Below are positions 53,388 to 62,094 of a stretch of 64,000 nt of DNA, in pieces. Source of the DNA: Gelidibacter mesophilus DSM 14095 (GTDB lineage: Bacteria > Bacteroidota > Bacteroidia > Flavobacteriales > Flavobacteriaceae); contig NZ_AUHD01000006.1 in assembly GCF_000423005.1 (NCBI RefSeq), positions 62,001 through 126,000 on the forward strand, read 5' to 3'. Each line of letters starts with the position of its first letter. Position 1 is the first letter of the stretch. Under the pieces are notes generated by a model. That model was not told the origin of the DNA and made no database searches. It worked only from the letters and a program-made list of their open reading frames with translations. The position numbers and the translations under genes were made by a program.

Positions 53388-56033
53388 ATGAAAAAATTTA
53401 CTCAATTCTTAATGATGTCTGTCGCGATGTTATTTGCGACGGCAGCTTTTTCGCAAAGCACTGTAACCGGAAAGATTCTTGATGCCGAAATGAACGCGGC
53501 ACTTCCTGGAGCTAACGTTGTTGAAAAAGGTACAACGAATGGAACCACAACTAACTTTGATGGAGAGTTTACGCTCACTACTCAAGCAAATTCTGGTAGT
53601 TTGGTAATTACTTATGTAGGTTTTGGTTCTAAGACCATTACATTTACAGGGTCGCAAGATTTAGGCACGATTAAGTTGCTTACAGACAATTCTCTTGATG
53701 AAGTGGTTATCATTGGATCAGGACTTATTGACTTAGCTGAAGATAGACAAACTCCAATTGCGGTGTCCACAATTAGAGCTTCTGAGATTCAGGCAAAAGT
53801 TGGAACGAGTGATGTTGTTGCAACCTTAGTTAACACGCCTTCAGTGTATGTTGCTGGTCAGGCCGGTGGATTTGGTGATTCAAGAATCGCAGTTCGTGGT
53901 TTTGAGCAAGATAACACGGCATTCTTATTGAATGGTCAACCAATCAACGGGATGGAAGATGGTAGAATGTACTGGTCAAACTGGTCTGGAATGGCTGATA
54001 TTGCAAATGCCATTCAAATTCAGCGTGGTTTAGGATCTTCTAAATTGGCTATTTCATCAGTTGGTGGAACGGTCAACTTTGTAACTAAAGCGACTGATAA
54101 AAGACAAGGTGGATTTATTTCTACAGGTGTAGCTAATGATAATTATTTCAAATCTACAATTGGTTATAACAGTGGTGTTACTGAATCAGGTTGGGGGGTA
54201 AGCGCTATGTTGACACACTGGCAAGGTGATGGGTATAACAAAGGAAGTTATGGTGAAGGCCAAAACTATTTTGTATCTGTTGGATTTAAAGCTAATGAAT
54301 CTCATAATTTCAACTTCTTGATCACTGGCGCACCACAAACGCATGATCAAAACTTTACAAAACCAATTTCTGACTATCTTCAATACGGTAGAAATTTCAA
54401 CAATAATATTGGGACTTACAAAGGTCAATATATGACTGAAAGAACAAATTTTTACCATAAACCAGTGTCTAACTTAAACTGGGATTGGAATATCTCTGAG
54501 AATTCAAGTTTATCTACTGTAATCTACGCTTCTTGGGGCCGTGGGGGTGGAACAGGTAACTATGGAAGAAGTGCCGCACGTATCAGAAATGATCAAGGCT
54601 TAATTGATTTTGATGCTATTGCTGCAAATAACAGAACTTTAGGTGATGGTACTTTTGGTAACAATGGTTATTTGATCCGTGGGTCAATGAACAACCATGA
54701 CTGGTATGGTTTAGTGACGAACTTCCAAACGAAATTGTCTGAGAACATCAGCTTAAATACAGGTTTGGATTTAAGAACTTATCAAGGGAAGCATTATAGA
54801 CAAGTAGTGGATTTTGTAGGCTTAAGCAGCTGGACTGAAAGCCGTGATTTAAGAGGTGCTAATCACCAACCAGATAAAAATGATCGCGTGTTCAATACCG
54901 TAGACCAAAGCTATTCTATTGAGCCATGGTACGCTACGTTTAACACTACCCCTTCAGATCAACGATTGGATTATGATTACGGTGAAACGATCTCTTACGG
55001 TGGTGTATTTGCTCAATTTGAATATGCTAATGATAATCTTTCTGGATTCTTCCAAGGAGCATTATCTACGCAATCTCATGAGAGAGAAGATTACTACGAT
55101 TACAAACCTGAATTCCAAAATGCTGAAAAAGTTAATAACGTAGGTTATAACTTAAAAGCGGGTGGTAGCTTTTTGATCAATGATGACAATTCGGTGTATG
55201 TCAATGCCGGTTATTACTCACGTCAACCATACCATGACAATATCTACTTAAACTATACCAACGAAATTAACCCTTTGACCTCTAATGAGAAAATTTTAGG
55301 ATTTGAAGCGGGTTATGCTTTTAAGAGTCAGTATGTTACTGCGAATTTAAACTTGTACAGAACATCTTGGAAAGATAGAGTTACGACCTCATCAAGACAG
55401 TTAGCAAAAGATACAGATTTTGGTGGAAAAATTATTCCTGCAGGCGATTTAATCTATGAAACCAATGAAGGCGTAGAGCAATTGCACCAAGGTGTGGAGT
55501 TGGATCTTGTTGCAAAACTTGGTGACCGTTTAAAACTTAAAGGATTTACATCTATTGGTGATTGGGGTTATGTAGATGATGTTGTGACTACCACAAGAGA
55601 CGAAAACCGTAATGTATTGGCTAGAGAATCTAAGGATGTTGATGGTGGTAAAGTTGGTGATGCTGCACAATTTACTGTTGGTTTAGGTATCGATTATGAG
55701 ATCCTTGAGCGTTTTTCAATTGACGCAGACTGGAGAAGCTATGATAATTTATATGCGAACATCAGCCCAGATAAAGATAATATTGAGTTGCCTACATATG
55801 ATTTGGTTGATATGGGAATCTCTTACAAAATGTTAATCGGTAAAGAAAAAACGAGCTCATTAAACATGAGATTGAACGTGAATAACGTTTTCAGCGAAGT
55901 TTATCTTTCAGAGTTGAGAAATGCATATGTAGCTGAACCTGGTGATGAAACTTATAAAGGTATCAACGTGAGAAACCAAGGGTATTTCGGTTTCGGAAGA
56001 ACTTGGAACTTTAGTTTACGTTACAACTTCTAA
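53388..56033 (+). CDS. TonB-dependent receptor with carboxypeptidase-like N-domain
   Basis: An 881-residue outer membrane receptor. Signal 'MKKFTQFLMMSVAMLFATAA' plus FSQ. The carboxypeptidase-like domain follows ('TVTGKILDAEMNAALPGANV', 'GTTTNFDGEFTLTTQANSGS'), then the TonB box 'NSLDEVVIIGSGLIDLAED', the plug ('SRIAVRGFEQDNTAFLLNGQ', 'IQRGLGSSKLAISSVGGTVN') and a full barrel ending 'RTWNFSLRYNF'. It is monocistronic with strong signals at both ends and no SusD-like partner. The ligand is unknown. Confidence 0.95.
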   Translation: MKKFTQFLMMSVAMLFATAAFSQSTVTGKILDAEMNAALPGANVVEKGTTNGTTTNFDGEFTLTTQANSGSLVITYVGFGSKTITFTGSQDLGTIKLLTDNSLDEVVIIGSGLIDLAEDRQTPIAVSTIRASEIQAKVGTSDVVATLVNTPSVYVAGQAGGFGDSRIAVRGFEQDNTAFLLNGQPINGMEDGRMYWSNWSGMADIANAIQIQRGLGSSKLAISSVGGTVNFVTKATDKRQGGFISTGVANDNYFKSTIGYNSGVTESGWGVSAMLTHWQGDGYNKGSYGEGQNYFVSVGFKANESHNFNFLITGAPQTHDQNFTKPISDYLQYGRNFNNNIGTYKGQYMTERTNFYHKPVSNLNWDWNISENSSLSTVIYASWGRGGGTGNYGRSAARIRNDQGLIDFDAIAANNRTLGDGTFGNNGYLIRGSMNNHDWYGLVTNFQTKLSENISLNTGLDLRTYQGKHYRQVVDFVGLSSWTESRDLRGANHQPDKNDRVFNTVDQSYSIEPWYATFNTTPSDQRLDYDYGETISYGGVFAQFEYANDNLSGFFQGALSTQSHEREDYYDYKPEFQNAEKVNNVGYNLKAGGSFLINDDNSVYVNAGYYSRQPYHDNIYLNYTNEINPLTSNEKILGFEAGYAFKSQYVTANLNLYRTSWKDRVTTSSRQLAKDTDFGGKIIPAGDLIYETNEGVEQLHQGVELDLVAKLGDRLKLKGFTSIGDWGYVDDVVTTTRDENRNVLARESKDVDGGKVGDAAQFTVGLGIDYEILERFSIDADWRSYDNLYANISPDKDNIELPTYDLVDMGISYKMLIGKEKTSSLNMRLNVNNVFSEVYLSELRNAYVAEPGDETYKGINVRNQGYFGFGRTWNFSLRYNF

Positions 56034-56082
56034 GCATTATTTTAGATATATAGAGCAACAATCACTGTTCTGAAAGTATATG

Positions 56083-56111
56083 AAAACGTCCATCAATTTG
56101 ATGGACGTTTT
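56083..56111 (+). terminator. Terminator after the TonB receptor
   Basis: AAAACGTCCATCAA (56083-56096) and TTGATGGACGTTTT (56098-56111) form a long perfect stem, followed by a T run. Confidence 0.9.
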
Positions 56112-56163
56112 TTTTGATTAGGTATTGAAATGTTTTAGATCCGAATGTATTTTTTCAAATGAC

Positions 56164-56269
56164 GCCTATCTTAATCCTGCTTCAGGATGCGTGGCCAAAT
56201 ATGATTTAAATGCTTTTTAAGCAGCATTTAGTAAAGGTCATGTAGTTGGCATGTTATGGCGAGATAGGC
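56164..56269. ncRNA. Candidate structured RNA element (multi-stem)
   Basis: The outer stem GCCTATCT (56164-56171) and AGATAGGC (56262-56269) encloses two perfect hairpins: ATCCTG-CTT-CAGGAT (56174-56188) and TAAATGCT (56207-56214) with AGCATTTA (56223-56230). There is no coding frame. The strand is undetermined and no promoter is clear. The rest of the 56112-56600 gap shows nothing I recognise. Confidence 0.3.
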
Positions 56270-56600
56270 TCTAAAAAGACATACATATGATCTTTACGTA
56301 TGGTGTCTGAGCTTATTAAACAAGTTTACTTTGATGCTTAGGAAGTGATGATAGCGCTTTGATAAGTTGGAGTGGCCATTCTTTTGTCCCGTTCAATAAT
56401 ATTGTATAAAAGTCAGTGTATCGCAGTACGAATAAAAAGATATCGCTGATAAGCTTGCACCGTATGGAGTTTTATATACAAAAGCTTTAGCTCGTAGTTG
56501 CAGCGCTGTGGCTTCAGGTGTTTTTGATGTTCTATAACTTGGCGTTCATTTCGGATAGATGCATTCCTATCAAAACCCGATCCGGTCAGTCATATAAAAA

Positions 56601-56636
56601 AAGCCCCTAGATCTTTTAAAAAGAAATTAGGGGCTT
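56601..56636 (-). terminator. Terminator of the rplM-rpsI-rpsB-tsf operon
   Basis: AAGCCCCTA (56601-56609) pairs with TAGGGGCTT (56628-56636); on the minus strand a T run follows. It lies 45 bases after the tsf stop. Confidence 0.85.
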
Positions 56637-56680
56637 CTAACTTTAATAATGGTTCCTGCATTTGCAGAAACACTGGATGA

Positions 56681-57646
56681 TTATCCTAAAGACACACGTT
56701 TAAAGTCGGTAACTTTAACATCGCCGTAAGACGCTACATACTTCTCAACATTCATTTTATCATCTTTGATAAACGTTTGGTCCAATAAACATTTTTCTTG
56801 ATCCAATGTGGTGTTGTCAGAAATGAAACGCTCCATTTTACCCGGAAGGATTCTGTCCCAAATTTGTTCTGGCTTTCCTTCAGCTTTCAATTCTGCTTTA
56901 GCATCTTCTTCAGCTTTTGCCAATACTTCTGGCGTCAATTGTGCCATAGAGATGTAGCTTGGTACGTTTTTAGGAGTTTTATCCATACGAACGCGCTCTT
57001 CGTTATCTTTTTCAATAACTGCGATTCTTGCGTCAGTTTCTGAAGCAATAAAAGCAGGATCAAAATCTTTGTAAGATAATGTTGTTGCACCCATTGAAGC
57101 CACTTGCATGGCCACATCTTTCGCTAACTCTTCGGCTTTCTCAACTTTGGCAGAAAAACCAACTAGAGCGGCAATTTTGTTAATATGGACGTAAGACCCC
57201 ACATAAGGTGCTTCCAATCTTTCAAAAGCATTTAAATCAATTTTCTCACCAATCACACCAGTTTGCTCAATCAATTTATCAGCAACGGTCATGCCGCCAA
57301 AATCTGAAGCCAATACTTCTTCTTTAGTAGAACATTTGAGAGCGATATCAGCAATCTCATTGGCTAAGGCTATAAACGAATCGTTTTTACCAACGAAATC
57401 TGTTTCACATCCTACAACAATAGCAATCCCAACAGTGCAGTCAGCATTTATTTTTGCAACAGCAGCACCTTCACTTGATTCTCTGTCTGCTCTTTGGTCT
57501 GCTACTTTTTGACCTTTTTTACGCAATACACTAATTGCTTTGTCAAAATCGCCTTCAGCTTCAACTAAAGCTTTTTTGCAATCCATCATTCCTGCGCCTG
57601 TACTTTGTCTTAGTTTGTTAACTTCTGCAGCTGTTATTTTTGTCAT
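56681..57646 (-). CDS. tsf: Translation elongation factor Ts
   Basis: A 321-residue nucleotide exchange factor for EF-Tu. The N-terminal UBA-like domain is 'VNKLRQSTGAGMMDCKKALV' and 'EGDFDKAISVLRKKG'; the core contact is 'VGCETDFVGKNDSFIALANE'; 'GSYVHINKIAALVGF' and the C-terminal 'LLDQTFIKDDKMNVEKYV' follow. Length is as usual in Bacteroidetes. It lies 92 bases after rpsB. Confidence 0.97.
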   Translation of the reverse strand: MTKITAAEVNKLRQSTGAGMMDCKKALVEAEGDFDKAISVLRKKGQKVADQRADRESSEGAAVAKINADCTVGIAIVVGCETDFVGKNDSFIALANEIADIALKCSTKEEVLASDFGGMTVADKLIEQTGVIGEKIDLNAFERLEAPYVGSYVHINKIAALVGFSAKVEKAEELAKDVAMQVASMGATTLSYKDFDPAFIASETDARIAVIEKDNEERVRMDKTPKNVPSYISMAQLTPEVLAKAEEDAKAELKAEGKPEQIWDRILPGKMERFISDNTTLDQEKCLLDQTFIKDDKMNVEKYVASYGDVKVTDFKRVSLG

Positions 57647-57738
57647 AATTTCTAGTATATTTTATTAAAAAAGTCGTTCAATTAATTTTCAGACAAGAAA
57701 AGAACCAAACGACTTTAAGATGTTATATAATTGTTATT

Positions 57739-58527
57739 TTATTCTTCTTCGTCAGCGGCCACTTTTTTGGTAGCTGCTTTCTTTTCAGTCTTCTTAGTTT
57801 TAGCTTCTTTTTGCTCACCATCCTTTTCAGTTTTGTCTGATTTACGTTCAGACAAACCATCAGCGATAGCCGAAGTTACGATAGATAAAACTTTGTCAAT
57901 AGATTTTGAAGCATCATCGTTTGCAGGAATAACGTAATCTACTTGGCGTGGATCAGAATTGGTGTCCACCATTGCAAAGATTGGAATGTTTAATTTCTGG
58001 GCCTCTTTGATAGCAATGCTTTCACGTTTAATATCCACTACAAATAAAGCACCTGGCAAACGGGTCATTTCTGAAATAGAACCTAAGTTTTTCTCCAACT
58101 TAGCTCTCAAACGGTCAACTTGTAAACGTTCTTTTTTAGATAATGTTAAGAAGGTGCCATCTTTTTTCATTCTATCAATAGACGCCATTTTTTTAACGGC
58201 TTTTCTGATAGTCACAAAGTTGGTCAACATTCCACCTGGCCATCTTTCAGTGATGTAAGGCATAGTTACAGCACCTGCTTTTTCAGCAACGATGTCTTTA
58301 GCTTGTTTTTTTGTAGCTACAAATAAGATTTTCTTTCCTGAAGCTGCAATTTTATGAAGAGCTTCCGAAGTCTCTTCAATTTTAGCAGCTGTTTTGTAAA
58401 GATTGATGATATGGATGCCATTACGCTCCATATAAATGTAAGGAGCCATGTTTGGATCCCATTTTCTTGTCAAGTGACCAAAGTGTACACCTGCTTCAAG
58501 TAATTCTTTTACTTCTACTTTTTCCAT
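57739..58527 (-). CDS. rpsB: 30S ribosomal protein S2
   Basis: A 262-residue S2 protein: 'VKELLEAGVHFGHLTRKWDP', 'ERWPGGMLTNFVTIRKAV', 'ALFVVDIKRESIAIKEAQKL', 'VDTNSDPRQVDYVIPANDDA'. It has a Lys/Glu-rich C-terminal extension of about 35 residues, typical of Bacteroidetes. I use ATG 58527, the family start; the frame extends to 58578 but those residues are not conserved. It is preceded by a hairpin-rich leader after rpsI. Confidence 0.97.
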   Translation of the reverse strand: MEKVEVKELLEAGVHFGHLTRKWDPNMAPYIYMERNGIHIINLYKTAAKIEETSEALHKIAASGKKILFVATKKQAKDIVAEKAGAVTMPYITERWPGGMLTNFVTIRKAVKKMASIDRMKKDGTFLTLSKKERLQVDRLRAKLEKNLGSISEMTRLPGALFVVDIKRESIAIKEAQKLNIPIFAMVDTNSDPRQVDYVIPANDDASKSIDKVLSIVTSAIADGLSERKSDKTEKDGEQKEAKTKKTEKKAATKKVAADEEE

Positions 58528-58567
58528 TTTGTAATAGTTTACGTTCTGTTGAATTAGCAATGTTAAA

Positions 58568-58592
58568 GTGGTTTCCACCGTGGCGGAGCGCC
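58568..58592 (-). promoter_or_regulatory. Twin-hairpin leader upstream of rpsB
   Basis: Two small adjacent GC hairpins, GGCG-CTC-CGCC and GTGG-AAA-CCAC on the minus strand, lie about 40 bases before rpsB in the rpsI-rpsB gap. The position fits an autoregulatory S2 leader; this is inference. Confidence 0.35.
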
Positions 58593-58733
58593 TTTACCAT
58601 TTAGATGCTAAACTAAACCCTCACGTCGTAACGTGATAGACAACATTAACTGGGTTAAATTTTGATGTTGGGTATGAACCAACGAATTTTTAAAGGTTTC
58701 AAAACACCAATTGATTGGGCTGATCTTCATGAG

Positions 58734-58754
58734 ATCCCCAATCAAGTTGGGGAT
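58734..58754. repeat. ATCCCCAA...TTGGGGAT palindrome after rpsI
   Basis: A perfect 8-bp stem with a 5-base loop, one base past the rpsI stop. It may partly terminate or stabilise the rplM-rpsI part of the transcript; similar palindromes are common in this group. Confidence 0.55.
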
Positions 58755-58755
58755 G

Positions 58756-59142
58756 TTAACGCTTAGAGAATTGAAATTTCTTACGAGCTTTCTTCTGACC
58801 GAATTTCTTACGTTCAACCATTCTTGGGTCTCTTGTCAACAATCCTTCTGGTTTCAAAATGCCTCTGTTTTCTGCATCAAGCTCACACATTGCGCGAGAT
58901 AATGCCAAACGGATTGCTTCTGCTTGACCAGTAATACCACCTCCATATACATTTACTGTAATATCAAAGTTGCCATCATTGTTAGTCATGACCAAAGGTT
59001 GGTTTACTTTGTACTGCAAGGTTGCAGTAGGAAAGTAGACCGCCATGTCTTTTTTATTAATTGTGATGTTCCCAGAACCTTGGGCAACATACGCACGAGC
59101 AACAGCCGTCTTTCTACGGCCAATTTTGTGAATTACTTCCAT
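58756..59142 (-). CDS. rpsI: 30S ribosomal protein S9
   Basis: A 128-residue S9: 'MEVIHKIGRRKTAVARAYVA', 'VYGGGITGQAEAIRLALSRA', 'LLTRDPRMVERKKFGQKKAR' and the basic tail ending KFQFSKR that reaches the P-site tRNA. It starts immediately after the rplM stop with no gap. Confidence 0.98.
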   Translation of the reverse strand: MEVIHKIGRRKTAVARAYVAQGSGNITINKKDMAVYFPTATLQYKVNQPLVMTNNDGNFDITVNVYGGGITGQAEAIRLALSRAMCELDAENRGILKPEGLLTRDPRMVERKKFGQKKARKKFQFSKR

Positions 59143-59598
59143 TTAATTGAATTCGTTTAAGTTAATTGTTTTTGGTTTTTGAGCAGCATGCGTGTGCTTG
59201 TCACCAACAACAACATTTAGGTTGCGGAATAAATCTGCACCTAATTTGTTTTTAGGGAGCATCCCTTTTACTGATTTTTCTACTACTCTAGCTGGATCCT
59301 TTCCAAATAGTTCTGTAGCAGTTAAAGTCCTTTGACCACCTGGATACCCTGTGTGACGAATGTACGTTTTGTCATTCCACTTGTTTCCTGTTAAGTTGAT
59401 TTTTTCAGAGTTGATAACAATAACGTTATCTCCGCAATCAACGTGTGGTGTGAAGTTAGGCTTATGTTTGCCTCTTAAAAGTTTTGCAACTTTAGAAGCT
59501 AAACGACCTAGTGTTTGCCCTTCAGCGTCAACCAAAACCCACTGCTTGTCCACAGTAGCCTTGTTAGCTGAAATCGTTTTGTAGCTTAATGTATTCAC
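59143..59598 (-). CDS. rplM: 50S ribosomal protein L13
   Basis: A 151-residue L13: 'VLVDAEGQTLGRLASKVAKL', 'NFTPHVDCGDNVIVINSEKI', 'YIRHTGYPGGQRTLTATELF', 'VKGMLPKNKLGADLFRNLNV'. The start appears to be GTG at 59598, reading MNTLSYKT as in relatives; no ATG fits. It is the first gene of rplM-rpsI-rpsB-tsf, with a well-formed promoter about 70 bases upstream. Confidence 0.96.
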   Translation of the reverse strand: MNTLSYKTISANKATVDKQWVLVDAEGQTLGRLASKVAKLLRGKHKPNFTPHVDCGDNVIVINSEKINLTGNKWNDKTYIRHTGYPGGQRTLTATELFGKDPARVVEKSVKGMLPKNKLGADLFRNLNVVVGDKHTHAAQKPKTINLNEFN

Positions 59599-59667
59599 AC
59601 TAATTAATTTTTATATATCGCATTGTTAGCGCGACAGGTTAAACATTCCTCTCTTAAAAAGAGTTTG

Positions 59668-59697
59668 CAAATTTACGATAATCTATGTGATTACCAA
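59668..59697 (-). promoter_or_regulatory. Promoter of the rplM operon
   Basis: On the minus strand TTG (59697-59695), 19 bases, then TAAATTTG (59675-59668): a full match to the Bacteroidetes consensus. The roughly 65-base leader contains a CTCTT-TTT-AAGAG hairpin and a TCGC...GCGA pairing that could serve L13-type control. Confidence 0.7.
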
Positions 59698-59950
59698 ATA
59701 GTATGATACGAAATTTGTTGATAAAATTAAGGAACCCAAGAATCTCTCGAATTTTGATTTGTCTGACCTGCTTTTTTAAGATCGTGGAGGGTTGTAGTCG
59801 CTCAAAATCAAATTTTTAGACTTTTGATATTTTTAGAGGATGTCATAAGATGCATTGGCTTCGTTTTTTGGTAAAATTTGAGGTTATTAACATTTTTGGA
59901 GGGGGTTGAACTCAATTTACGAGCGTAGTAAACGAGGTCTTATTTTAGAT

Positions 59951-60061
59951 GGGCGTTCCCCTGCGGGTCGGGCTAATCGTTGCAAGTCCGCGCTTTCCCG
60001 ATTTACATCGGGAAAGCTGTGGGCTTTTCACTGTTATCCCTAACGCAGTGTCGGCTTATTT
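59951..60061. repeat. 111-bp dispersed palindromic repeat, copy 2
   Basis: It begins GGGCGTTCCCCTGCGGGTCG, contains ATCCCTAACGCAG and ends TCGGCTTATTT, matching the ends of 7077-7187. The centre is a different hairpin, CTTTCCCGAT (59993-60002) and ATCGGGAAAG (60007-60016). Confidence 0.7.
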
Positions 60062-60442
60062 TAAAGATTTTTTAGATTTATTTTTGGGCATTCTCTTTGG
60101 GAAAGATTTGAAAATCTGATGAACTTGAAATTTGTTTTAGGCAGGATTTTGAAGATGCAATTTTCCGCAGCAATCTGTTTTTTGTCTCGCTGAAATACTT
60201 TCCAAAGCATCATTCAGCACGCACACAAAATGGAATTCGGCTTTAACTTAACAAAGCGGTATTAAGAAATGCTAATTCATAATTACGGGTATCCTTCTCT
60301 GATGCTGGCGTCGATTTTCCTTAATTGTTGGGATTTGATGCCTCGTCTGTTTGCCTCAAGCCAGTTCATTCCTAACCTATGAATTTGTGGTGCTCAAGCA
60401 TGGGCAATTCAGAAAGACTTTTGATAAAATAGGATTTTTTTC
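60062..60442. other. Non-coding stretch after the repeat
   Basis: No convincing open frame, RNA or further repeat is seen between the 111-bp repeat and the terminator at 60452. Bases 59700-59950 are likewise empty. Confidence 0.5.
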
Positions 60443-60451
60443 CATAAAAAA

Positions 60452-60468
60452 ACTGCCCTATAGGCGGT
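60452..60468 (-). terminator. Terminator of the ferritin-like operon
   Basis: On the minus strand ACCGCC-TATAG-GGCAGT (one G-T pair) is followed by T7, 20 bases after the stop at 60488. Confidence 0.75.
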
Positions 60469-60487
60469 CTGTAGCGTATAAAATCAA

Positions 60488-61315
60488 TTAGCTAACGATA
60501 AAAACGCCGCCAATGGCAAGGACTTCGTCCATAGTTAATGGCTCGTCAAACGCTTCTGTAAGCCCGTCATCGCCACCAAAGGCACCAAACATGCCTGATA
60601 AATCAACACCACCTTGCATTTTATTGGATTCTGGAGTAGCACCGCCATAAATACCTGCAAAGGCTTCCGGCAAGGTGTTTTGAGATTGGGTAATCCATCC
60701 TTTTTCATCGCGCATACGTCTCACTTTTGAGGCATGTCGTGCTTCAACGGAGTGGATTTGTAAAGCGTATTGCAATAAGTCATTGTCATTAGCCAAAGCG
60801 CCTGCCTGACCTTTATAAGCTCTTACACCTGTATCTTCAAAACCTTGTGCCAAAGCCAGGAAGGTAGGATAATCACCAAACGGATTTAAGTTCAGTCCTC
60901 CTGGAGCACCCGTAAAATCAAAGACAGGTTCTTCTATAGCGGCATCTCCCAATGCGGCCAATAGGAATTCGACGTGTGCATCTTCATGTTTGGAGATGGT
61001 CGCAAATACCGTCTGGTCCGCGGACGGAATTAATCCTGCAGCGTCAAGTCCTTGTTGGTAATAACTCCGTTCGAGGTATTCAAGGGTCAAGGCAAAATTC
61101 AGGACATCGGTATTGCTGTTCGTGCCCATTGGTCCGGCCATCGCTTTGGTGGCCGCTTTCGATTTTGAACTTGTGGCAGCCAATCCAAAAGGGATTGAAG
61201 CTAAGGCCACAGTGGAACCTAGTTTTTTAAATTGATTAAAAGAGTCTCTTCGAGTACCTGCTTTGCTTAAGAGGTCTTTATTTGAGAGCGCGTCTAAAAT
61301 TTTTATGAAATTCAT
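60488..61315 (-). CDS. Secreted ferritin-like domain protein (ferritin_2), gene 2
   Basis: A 275-residue protein. The N-terminus 'RRDSFNQFKKLGSTVALASI' looks like a Tat-type export signal (twin Arg, long hydrophobic part). The four-helix ferritin-like domain follows: 'DVLNFALTLEYLERSYYQQG', 'ISKHEDAHVEFLLAALGD', 'FEDTGVRAYKGQAGALANDN', 'ALQIHSVEARHASKVRRMRD'. The E...ExxH pairs could form a di-metal site. It starts 29 bases after a similar gene, and both end at one terminator. Oxidative or desiccation stress roles are known for relatives; none is shown here. Confidence 0.85.
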   Translation of the reverse strand: MNFIKILDALSNKDLLSKAGTRRDSFNQFKKLGSTVALASIPFGLAATSSKSKAATKAMAGPMGTNSNTDVLNFALTLEYLERSYYQQGLDAAGLIPSADQTVFATISKHEDAHVEFLLAALGDAAIEEPVFDFTGAPGGLNLNPFGDYPTFLALAQGFEDTGVRAYKGQAGALANDNDLLQYALQIHSVEARHASKVRRMRDEKGWITQSQNTLPEAFAGIYGGATPESNKMQGGVDLSGMFGAFGGDDGLTEAFDEPLTMDEVLAIGGVFIVS

Positions 61316-61344
61316 GATTTTGTGTTTTTAAATTAAAAAATAGA

Positions 61345-62094
61345 TTAAGCTGTCGGTAAGTTGTTTGCCGCAAATGGTGTGACCACAAATCCTGTGGCGC
61401 CCACTTCCGCTAAAACATCTGCGGGTTCCGCCGCCTTATCAAAAGCTTTGGCTGTACCGTTTAATCCTATTAAAATATCATCTCCAGCAAAATCCATTGA
61501 TCCTGGATTTATCAAATCTCTGATTGCCGAGGCGTGGCGTGCTTCAACCGACACAATTTTACCGGCTAAAGTCAAATAGACCTTCCCTGCGGCATCACTG
61601 ACATCAATCAATTTTCCAGCTCCATTATAGGCTTTTACACCGGTATCTTCGAGAATTTTGGAAGTGCCAAGAACAGAGTCCCTACTACTAAAGTCCACGC
61701 TTGAAAAGTTAAACTCTAGTGGAGGAACAATAGCATTAGGTGCCACCGAGGTGATGGCCGTTTTAAAAAACTCTCTATGGATGACCTCATGATTATAAAC
61801 GTCTTCCAAAATTTTCTTTTCCTTAGCTGCTGCTCCAGCCCAATAAGCGCCGTCCAATACCTTAGTATAGAACGCTGCTTCCAATTGTTCTAAAGCGTAA
61901 GCATAATTTAAAATTCCTAGATTTCCTGATCCAAGATCGAAGATTTCTGGTTGTGGCTCCATGCCATCATCATCACTACTGCAGGCCATCATTAATCCAG
62001 AGCCGATAACTACCATGCCGCTTAGTTTTAAAAATTGGCGACGTTTGTTAACACCTTCATTTACCTCTTGGGTTTTTAAAAGTTCGTTTTTCAT
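61345..62094 (-). CDS. Secreted ferritin-like domain lipoprotein (ferritin_2), gene 1
   Basis: A 249-residue paralogue with 'KRRQFLKLSGMVVIGSGLMM' followed by AC: twin-Arg (Tat) signal and lipobox Cys together. The ferritin-like helices are 'LGILNYAYALEQLEAAFYTK', 'VYNHEVIHREFFKTAIT', 'ILEDTGVKAYNGAGKLI' and 'KIVSVEARHASAIRDLINPG', with ExxH pairs as possible metal ligands. It is the first gene of the pair. Metal loading before Tat export would fit, by inference. Confidence 0.85.
   Translation of the reverse strand: MKNELLKTQEVNEGVNKRRQFLKLSGMVVIGSGLMMACSSDDDGMEPQPEIFDLGSGNLGILNYAYALEQLEAAFYTKVLDGAYWAGAAAKEKKILEDVYNHEVIHREFFKTAITSVAPNAIVPPLEFNFSSVDFSSRDSVLGTSKILEDTGVKAYNGAGKLIDVSDAAGKVYLTLAGKIVSVEARHASAIRDLINPGSMDFAGDDILIGLNGTAKAFDKAAEPADVLAEVGATGFVVTPFAANNLPTA

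Noticed and set aside
56798-57043. An 81-codon plus-strand ORF in tsf
   Set aside because: Antisense shadow of elongation factor Ts.
58608-58817. A 69-codon minus-strand ORF between rpsB and rpsI
   Set aside because: It overlaps rpsI in another frame, and the non-overlapping part is the hairpin-rich leader.
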